The translations under genes and the position numbers were made by a program. The notes under the pieces are model-generated. The model did not search any database, was not told the DNA's origin, and saw only the letters and a program-made list of their open reading frames with translations. Shown piece after piece: positions 59,431-64,000 of a DNA stretch of 64,000 bases. Source of the DNA: Butyricimonas faecalis (GTDB lineage: Bacteria; Bacteroidota; Bacteroidia; Bacteroidales; Marinifilaceae); the NCBI RefSeq assembly GCF_003991565.1, contig NZ_CP032819.1, forward strand, positions 1,178,001 through 1,242,000, given 5' to 3'. The stretch's first letter is position 1. Every line of letters begins with the position of its first letter.

Positions 59431-60060
59431 CTACCAGTATCTTTCGTTCATACTGCCGTACAGCCCCATGATGCGGTCGAGGTCGTTTTTCTTCTTCGCA
59501 CGCAGGTAGCTCACGCTGATGTTCTTGTTGGTGTAGTAGCTCACGAGGTTGCGGTAACGCTTCATCTTGGAGTGGCAGCGTTCCACCACGTCCATGCGCT
59601 CCTTGTCCGTCATGGAGAGCGTGATGATGTTCACCACGTTCTTCAGCTCCGTCAGCACGTCGTTTGATTCCTCCAGCAGCTTCGTGTAGCCGAAGGCGAT
59701 GGCTCCGAGTTCCTCCACCGTGAAGTTGTCGTCGCGCAGCATCTTCTGGAAGCTGGTCACGTAGATGTCCGTGATGTCGCCCACCATCAGGATGGTCTGC
59801 TGCACCTTGCGTGCGTCCTTGACCAGATTGTTCACCGATTTGAGGGCGTCGTAATACTTCTTGCCCTGCTCGTAGATTTTCACCGTTTCCTGAAAGTTGT
59901 TCACCATGTTCGTGGCGGTCTTCGAGGTATGGATGATGTTCTTCGAGGCGTTGATGATGCCCTGCGCCAGATTGCCCGGATCGCTCACGACCCATTGGGC
60001 GGAAGCCCTGCCCGCGAAAAGCAGGCACAGGCAGATGACGAATGTTATTCTTGTTCTCAT
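59431..60060 (-). CDS. traI: Conjugative transposon protein TraI (VirB5-like)
   Basis: The 209-residue protein has a signal peptide (RTRITFVICLCLLFAGRASA) and then is largely helical (QWVVSDPGNLAQGIINASKN, VNNFQETVKIYEQGKKYYDAL). The Q-W-V-V-x-D-P start and coiled helices match VirB5-type pilus tip or adhesin proteins of the DUF4141 family. It lies between the small lipoprotein gene and traJ. Confidence 0.86.
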   Translation of the reverse strand: MRTRITFVICLCLLFAGRASAQWVVSDPGNLAQGIINASKNIIHTSKTATNMVNNFQETVKIYEQGKKYYDALKSVNNLVKDARKVQQTILMVGDITDIYVTSFQKMLRDDNFTVEELGAIAFGYTKLLEESNDVLTELKNVVNIITLSMTDKERMDVVERCHSKMKRYRNLVSYYTNKNISVSYLRAKKKNDLDRIMGLYGSMNERYW

Positions 60061-60083
60061 GTTTCTTTGGATTTTAGCGGTTC

Positions 60084-60464
60084 TTATTTTTCTGCCGGAG
60101 TTTCCGGCTGCGGCTTCACACGCACGTAGTCCCCGTTGGGTGAGAAGGTCAGCACGTCGGTAGCCTCGTTATACGCCACGTCGATGCGGAATCCCGTGTT
60201 CATGAACAGGTTGCCGTTCTCCTCCTGCAAGAGGTAGGTTTCCGGCTTCAGCCTGCGGCGGATGCCGCTCCGCTTGAAAACCGTCACCTTGTAGGCTTCT
60301 CCCTCCTTGTAGATAAGCACGTCGGGTTTGCCCTCCACGCTTTCCCAGTTTCCGCACAGCAGGTCGCGGCGGTTCTCCGCCACGTCGCAGGATTGCAGCA
60401 CCATGACCGCCAGCCCGATTAAACACTTGCTGACTTGCAGCATCTTCATTCTTGATATGCTCAT
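60084..60464 (-). CDS. Small lipoprotein of the tra operon (DUF3876 type)
   Basis: The 126-residue protein has a signal with lipobox VLQSC (Cys26). A beta-rich domain follows (LLCGNWESVEGKPDVLIYKEG, AYKVTVFKRS, TYLLQEENGNLFMNTGFRID). The single-domain layout and place between traG and traI fit the family named DUF3876 in these elements; the name is from memory. The role is unknown. The short C-terminal segment VKPQPETPAEK is proline-rich. Confidence 0.75.
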   Translation of the reverse strand: MSISRMKMLQVSKCLIGLAVMVLQSCDVAENRRDLLCGNWESVEGKPDVLIYKEGEAYKVTVFKRSGIRRRLKPETYLLQEENGNLFMNTGFRIDVAYNEATDVLTFSPNGDYVRVKPQPETPAEK

Positions 60465-60513
60465 ACGCTTTTCTTTTTTTGTTGATAAATCTGTTTTACT
60501 GATTATTGATTAC

Positions 60514-63018
60514 TTATTGCTTGTTTCTCCGCCTTTCGGCAAGTTGCCGGATGGCGGCTTCGATGTCACCGCCCAATTGCTCTGCCAGACGGTACACCTC
60601 CACCTTTTCCGTTTCCTCGGTGGTGTACGCCAGATACTCTTCAGCACTGACCTCGGTGGCATAGACCGCCGACTGCGTGCCGCCCAAGCCTATCCACACC
60701 TCCTTGTAGAGCCGTGAGGGGTTGTTCGCCATGTTGATGGAGAGTATCTGCGACTTCTCCTTCTCCGTCAGTCCGAGCAACGCCTGAATCTGGTCGAACT
60801 TGTTCATGTACTTGCGCTGGTCGAGCAGGATTTTACAGTCCGAGTTGTTGATGATGCTCTCCTTGACGACGGGCGAGGAAATGATGTCGTCCACCTCCTG
60901 CGTCACCACGATTGCCTCACCGAAATACTTACGCACCGTCTTGTACATATAGCGCAGGTAGTCAGCCATATTTGCCGAAGAAAGAGCCTTCCAAGCCTCC
61001 TCCACGATAAGCTGCTTCCGCACCCCTTTCAGACGCCGCATCTTGTTGATGAAGGCTTCCATGATGATGATGGTCACTACCGGGAACAGTTCGCGGTTGT
61101 CCTTGATGGAGTCAATCTCGAAGACGATGAACCGTTTGCCCAGCAGGTCGATGTTCTCCGCCGAGTTGAGCAGGAAGTCATAGCGTCCGCCCCGGTAATA
61201 CTGCCGCATGGTGGTGAGCATGTTGTCGATGTTGAAGTCCTCCTTCTCCACCTTGATGTCACGCTCCGCCAGTTCCCGGCGGTAGTCGTCGCGCATGTAC
61301 TCGTAGAAGGTGTTGAACGAGGGGACGATGCTCCGGTCTGCCCTGATGCGCTCGATGTAGGCACTCACGGCACTGCCCAATTCCCCGCTTTCGGTTTTCG
61401 TCACCTTGTCGTCCTCCGACTTCCAGAGCGTCAGCAGCAGCGTCTTGATGCTGTCCTTCTTCTCCACGTCGAACACGTAGTCGTCGGTGTAGAACGGGTT
61501 GAAGCTGATGGGCTTCTCCTCCGTGTAGGTGAAATACACGCCGTCCGTGCCGCCCGTCTTGCGCCGTATCATCTCGCACAATCCCTGATAGGAGTTTCCC
61601 GTGTCCACCAATACCACATGCGCGCCCTGCTCGTAATATTGTCGCACGAGGTGGTTCATGAAGAACGACTTGCCACTGCCCGAAGGACCTAATACGAACT
61701 TGTTACGGTTGGTGGTGATGCCCCGCTTCATCGGCAGGTCACTGATGTCGAGGTGCAGCGGTTTTCCCGTGAGCCTGTCCACCATCTTGATGCCGAAGGG
61801 CGAGAGCGAACTGCGGTAGTTGGTTTCCTCCGTGAAGAGGCACACCGCCTGTTCGATGAAGGTATGGAAACTCTCTTCCGCCGGAAAGTCCGCCGCGTTG
61901 CCGGGCATAGCCGCCCAATAGAGTGTCGGGCAGTCGATGGTGTTGTGGCGAGGCACGCACTCCATGCTTGCCAGCTGGCTGCCCACGTCGTTCTTTATGT
62001 GTTTCAGCTCTTCCGCGTCGTCGCTCCACGCCATGACGTTGAAGTGCGCCCGCACCGAGGTCAGCCCGTAGGAGTGCGCCTCGTTCAGGTAGCGGTCTAT
62101 CCACTCGCGGTTGATGCTGTTGCTCCTCGAATAGCGCGAGAGCGACTGCATATTCCTTGCGGACTTCTCGAATTTTTGGAGGTTCTCCTCGCTGTTGTCG
62201 ATAATCACGTACTGGTTGTAGATGTGGTTGCAGGAGAGCAGCAGCCCCACCGGGGATGCGAAGGAGAGGCGGCAGTCCGAGCGGTCGGTGGAGAGTTTCT
62301 CATACCGGGTGTCGGTAGCCACCGTGCCGGGCAGATCCTCCGCGTCGGACAGGGTGTGCAGGCACAGGCGGTTGTCGCCGATGCGCATTTCCCGTGCCGA
62401 GAGGTCGATGTCCTGCAACGTGGCGTCGCCTTCGGGCATGAGCGAGAAGTAACGCTCTATCAGTCCGGCTTTGCCGTCCGTCCCCACAATCTCGTCGGTG
62501 GAGAGGCGGCGCAGCCTGACAAAGCCGCTGTCGTTGATGATACGCTCGAACTGTTCCGCAGCCTCCATGAACTTCGCGGCGGTTTCCTTGTCCAGCTCCT
62601 TCGGGATGATATGCCCACGGCACAGCGTGCTGAAATTGCTCTGCATCCGGTTACGCTCCTTCGTCGTCTTGGTCAGGTAGAGGTAGCACGTGTGCTTCAG
62701 GTACGGACGCTCGTTGAAGTGACGCTCGAAAGAGCGGCTTAAAAAGCTCATGTCGTCCTTGTGAAGTTCCGGCGTGTACTTCTCCTTGATGAACCAGTCC
62801 TGCTTGTGGACGACGGAGAAGTCCGGCAGCACCTTGATTGCCTTGCACCAGCAGCCGTGTATCGCCTCGTACTCCGCGCCCGTCACGGTGTAAAGCTCCG
62901 GCAGCTCCACCTCGAAAGCCACCGTGATGTCGGCGTCTTTGGAGATGATGCAGCCTTGTTCCACCGCCAATAGCGGGAACTTGTTTTCCAGTGTTGTCAT
63001 TTTGGATGTATTCCTCAT
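60514..63018 (-). CDS. traG: Conjugative transposon ATPase TraG (VirB4-like)
   Basis: TraG is the main ATPase of the secretion channel. From the ATG at 63016-63018, which overlaps traF by 4 bp (ATGA), the protein has 834 residues. The N-terminal VirB4 domain (TLENKFPLLAVEQGCIISKDAD, HKQDWFIKEKYTP) is followed by Walker A KFVLGPSGSGKSFFMNHLV, Walker B LIVEEAWKALSSANM and VVTQEVDDII. It drives pilus or channel assembly. Frame extension to 63204 falls inside traF and lacks family signal. Confidence 0.93.
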   Translation of the reverse strand: MRNTSKMTTLENKFPLLAVEQGCIISKDADITVAFEVELPELYTVTGAEYEAIHGCWCKAIKVLPDFSVVHKQDWFIKEKYTPELHKDDMSFLSRSFERHFNERPYLKHTCYLYLTKTTKERNRMQSNFSTLCRGHIIPKELDKETAAKFMEAAEQFERIINDSGFVRLRRLSTDEIVGTDGKAGLIERYFSLMPEGDATLQDIDLSAREMRIGDNRLCLHTLSDAEDLPGTVATDTRYEKLSTDRSDCRLSFASPVGLLLSCNHIYNQYVIIDNSEENLQKFEKSARNMQSLSRYSRSNSINREWIDRYLNEAHSYGLTSVRAHFNVMAWSDDAEELKHIKNDVGSQLASMECVPRHNTIDCPTLYWAAMPGNAADFPAEESFHTFIEQAVCLFTEETNYRSSLSPFGIKMVDRLTGKPLHLDISDLPMKRGITTNRNKFVLGPSGSGKSFFMNHLVRQYYEQGAHVVLVDTGNSYQGLCEMIRRKTGGTDGVYFTYTEEKPISFNPFYTDDYVFDVEKKDSIKTLLLTLWKSEDDKVTKTESGELGSAVSAYIERIRADRSIVPSFNTFYEYMRDDYRRELAERDIKVEKEDFNIDNMLTTMRQYYRGGRYDFLLNSAENIDLLGKRFIVFEIDSIKDNRELFPVVTIIIMEAFINKMRRLKGVRKQLIVEEAWKALSSANMADYLRYMYKTVRKYFGEAIVVTQEVDDIISSPVVKESIINNSDCKILLDQRKYMNKFDQIQALLGLTEKEKSQILSINMANNPSRLYKEVWIGLGGTQSAVYATEVSAEEYLAYTTEETEKVEVYRLAEQLGGDIEAAIRQLAERRRNKQ

Positions 63019-63347
63019 GTCGTTTCTTCCTTTCGTTTCCGTTTGAATAATCGGGTGATCCGCCGCCGGTTGATAAGGTATCGGGGATGGCTCCTTGTTG
63101 CCCCTAATTTCATAAGCCCGTGTTCGCCGTACCGGGCGTTCAGCGCGAAGGTCTGCCATACGAGGACGGAGGACGATGCCACGCCGAAGCCGATACATAC
63201 CCACTGGTCGATGCCGACCATGTAGAGGATGACGAACAGGACGAAGAGAGCCAGCAGACCTCCGCAGAAGATGAAGAGGTACTGAGCCTTCAAGCCCTTG
63301 AATTCTACCGGACGGCCGATACCCTTGTTTATCGGGTATTCAGCCAT
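63015..63347 (-). CDS. traF: Conjugative transposon protein TraF (VirB3-like)
   Basis: From the ATG at 63345-63347 the protein has 110 residues: AEYPINKGIGRPVEFKGLKA, two membrane helices (FIFCGGLLALFVLFVILYMVG and CIGFGVASSSVLVWQTFAL) and a basic C-terminus. Family DUF4133 of these elements is VirB3-like. The start is 10 bp after traE, and it overlaps traG by 4 bp. Confidence 0.88.
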   Translation of the reverse strand: MAEYPINKGIGRPVEFKGLKAQYLFIFCGGLLALFVLFVILYMVGIDQWVCIGFGVASSSVLVWQTFALNARYGEHGLMKLGATRSHPRYLINRRRITRLFKRKRKEETT

Positions 63348-63357
63348 ACATCGTTTA

Positions 63358-63669
63358 TTAAAGGAAGAATGAGCGCAGGATGGTGGCGGCGACAATCAGG
63401 AAGATGCACGCCCCGAACCACGAGGCGGCAGTCTTGGAGGTGTCGGGGTCGCCGGACGAGAATTTCCCATATACTTTCACGCCCCCGATAAGCCCGACTA
63501 CCGCGCCGATGGCGTAGATGAGTTTCGTGCCGGGGTCGAAGTACGAACTCACCATAGAGGTGGCTTCGTTGATGCCCGCGATGCCGTTTCCCTGTGCGAA
63601 GGCGGAGGCGGTTGCGGCAATCATAAGTGCCGCAGAGAGGATAAACTTTTGTCTGATGTTCTTGTTCAT
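63358..63669 (-). CDS. traE: Conjugative transposon protein TraE (VirB2-like)
   Basis: The 103-residue protein has a signal sequence (LSAALMIAATASAFAQGNG) and two hydrophobic helices (LIYAIGAVVGLIGGVKVYG and SWFGACIFLIVAATILRSFFL) separated by a short loop. This is the pilin-like VirB2 layout, family DUF4134. It should form the extracellular or periplasmic filament. Confidence 0.88.
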   Translation of the reverse strand: MNKNIRQKFILSAALMIAATASAFAQGNGIAGINEATSMVSSYFDPGTKLIYAIGAVVGLIGGVKVYGKFSSGDPDTSKTAASWFGACIFLIVAATILRSFFL

Positions 63670-63870
63670 AAACTGTTCTTGTTTTTGCCGTCAAAAGAGT
63701 GGATGGTCCTTTGTCGGGCAGTTGATACTCGGTTACTTTACTTTGGTTTAGTGGATTGCCCGTTTGTTTCTACGGACTTGGGTGTGTCCGTTGCGGACCG
63801 GCTGTACCTTGTACTGCCGTGCGCGTGGGTGATGCCGTCTTACGTTTTCATTTTCATTCTTTTTTACTCG

Positions 63871-64000
63871 TTATACATAGTTGCGGATGTCGAAGTCCTC
63901 AATATTGTCCGGGACTACAAAATCCTTTTTCGGTTTCTTCAGCCGGATTTCGATAAGCCCCTTGATGCGGATGCTCATTTCAGACGAGCCGGTCATCAGC
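63871..64000 (-). CDS. Possible TraD, C-terminal end (runs off the right edge)
   Basis: About 42 codons before a stop at 63871 read SEMSIRIKGLIEIRLKKPKK, DFVVPDNIEDFDIRNYV. The frame is open to the window edge, and it precedes traE at the place where traD or a DUF-type tra protein sits in CTnDOT. No motif allows a firmer name. The 200-bp spacer between it and traE shows no clear feature. Confidence 0.45.
   Translation of the reverse strand, partial: LMTGSSEMSIRIKGLIEIRLKKPKKDFVVPDNIEDFDIRNYV

Overview
The window looks like a chromosome segment of an anaerobic gut-type Bacteroidota bacterium, most likely near Odoribacter/Butyricimonas. This placement is an inference from three things seen here: -7 boxes of the TAnnTTTG type upstream of many genes, gene families typical of the phylum (FtsL-like protein, Bacteroidota-type MraY and PurC, CTnDOT-type Tra proteins), and start sites without clear Shine-Dalgarno sequences. 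It joins about 46 kb of chromosome, almost all on the minus strand, to about 18 kb of an integrated conjugative element that runs off the right edge.

Region 1 (1-9,770): the start of menA, a CvfB-like S1 protein, a 1059-residue fused iron-sulfur/flavin oxidoreductase, mazG, and a plus-strand phoH-purC pair. A complete group IIC intron with its reverse transcriptase lies between purC and dacB, immediately downstream of the dacB terminator hairpin, which is the usual target of that intron class.

Region 2 (9,780-32,440): dacB, xseB-xseA, engB and a DEAD-box helicase, then a division and cell wall (dcw) cluster on the minus strand: mraZ, rsmH, ftsL, ftsI, murE, mraY, murD, ftsW, murG, murC, ftsQ, ftsA and two different ftsZ genes in tandem. 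murF and ddl are not in it. A three-repeat MraZ operator with a 10-bp period sits directly upstream of the -7 box of mraZ. Many spacers between these genes are A/T-rich tracts with a 7-bp period.

Region 3 (32,600-45,980): folate genes pabB-pabC and divergent pabA around a lysophospholipid repair pair (lplT-like, plsC-like), a B12-binding radical SAM protein, a MscS channel, an ACP phosphodiesterase, an NlpC/P60 lipoprotein, an ArsR regulator with a CoA-disulfide reductase-rhodanese fusion, a small EamA transporter, a fragment of a xenobiotic acetyltransferase and a HelD-like helicase.

Region 4 (about 45,970-64,000): one end of a CTnDOT-like conjugative element. It begins near a GTATCTTTGC sequence that fits the published IntDOT core. 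About 800 bp of noncoding DNA with three strong inverted-repeat structures follows, then a plus-strand cluster of small genes including PcfK-like and PcfJ-like proteins. An A/T-rich zinc metallopeptidase gene (HEFSH, possibly a Lit/U49-type phage-exclusion cargo) is boxed in by two terminators. The minus-strand transfer operon then reads, from the right edge, a possible traD end, traE, F, G, a DUF3876-type lipoprotein, traI, J, K, L, M, N, O, P, Q and a lysozyme; together these would build a type IV secretion channel. Between traJ and traK are five palindromic 12-mers spaced exactly 23 bp apart, the most striking unexplained signal in the window.
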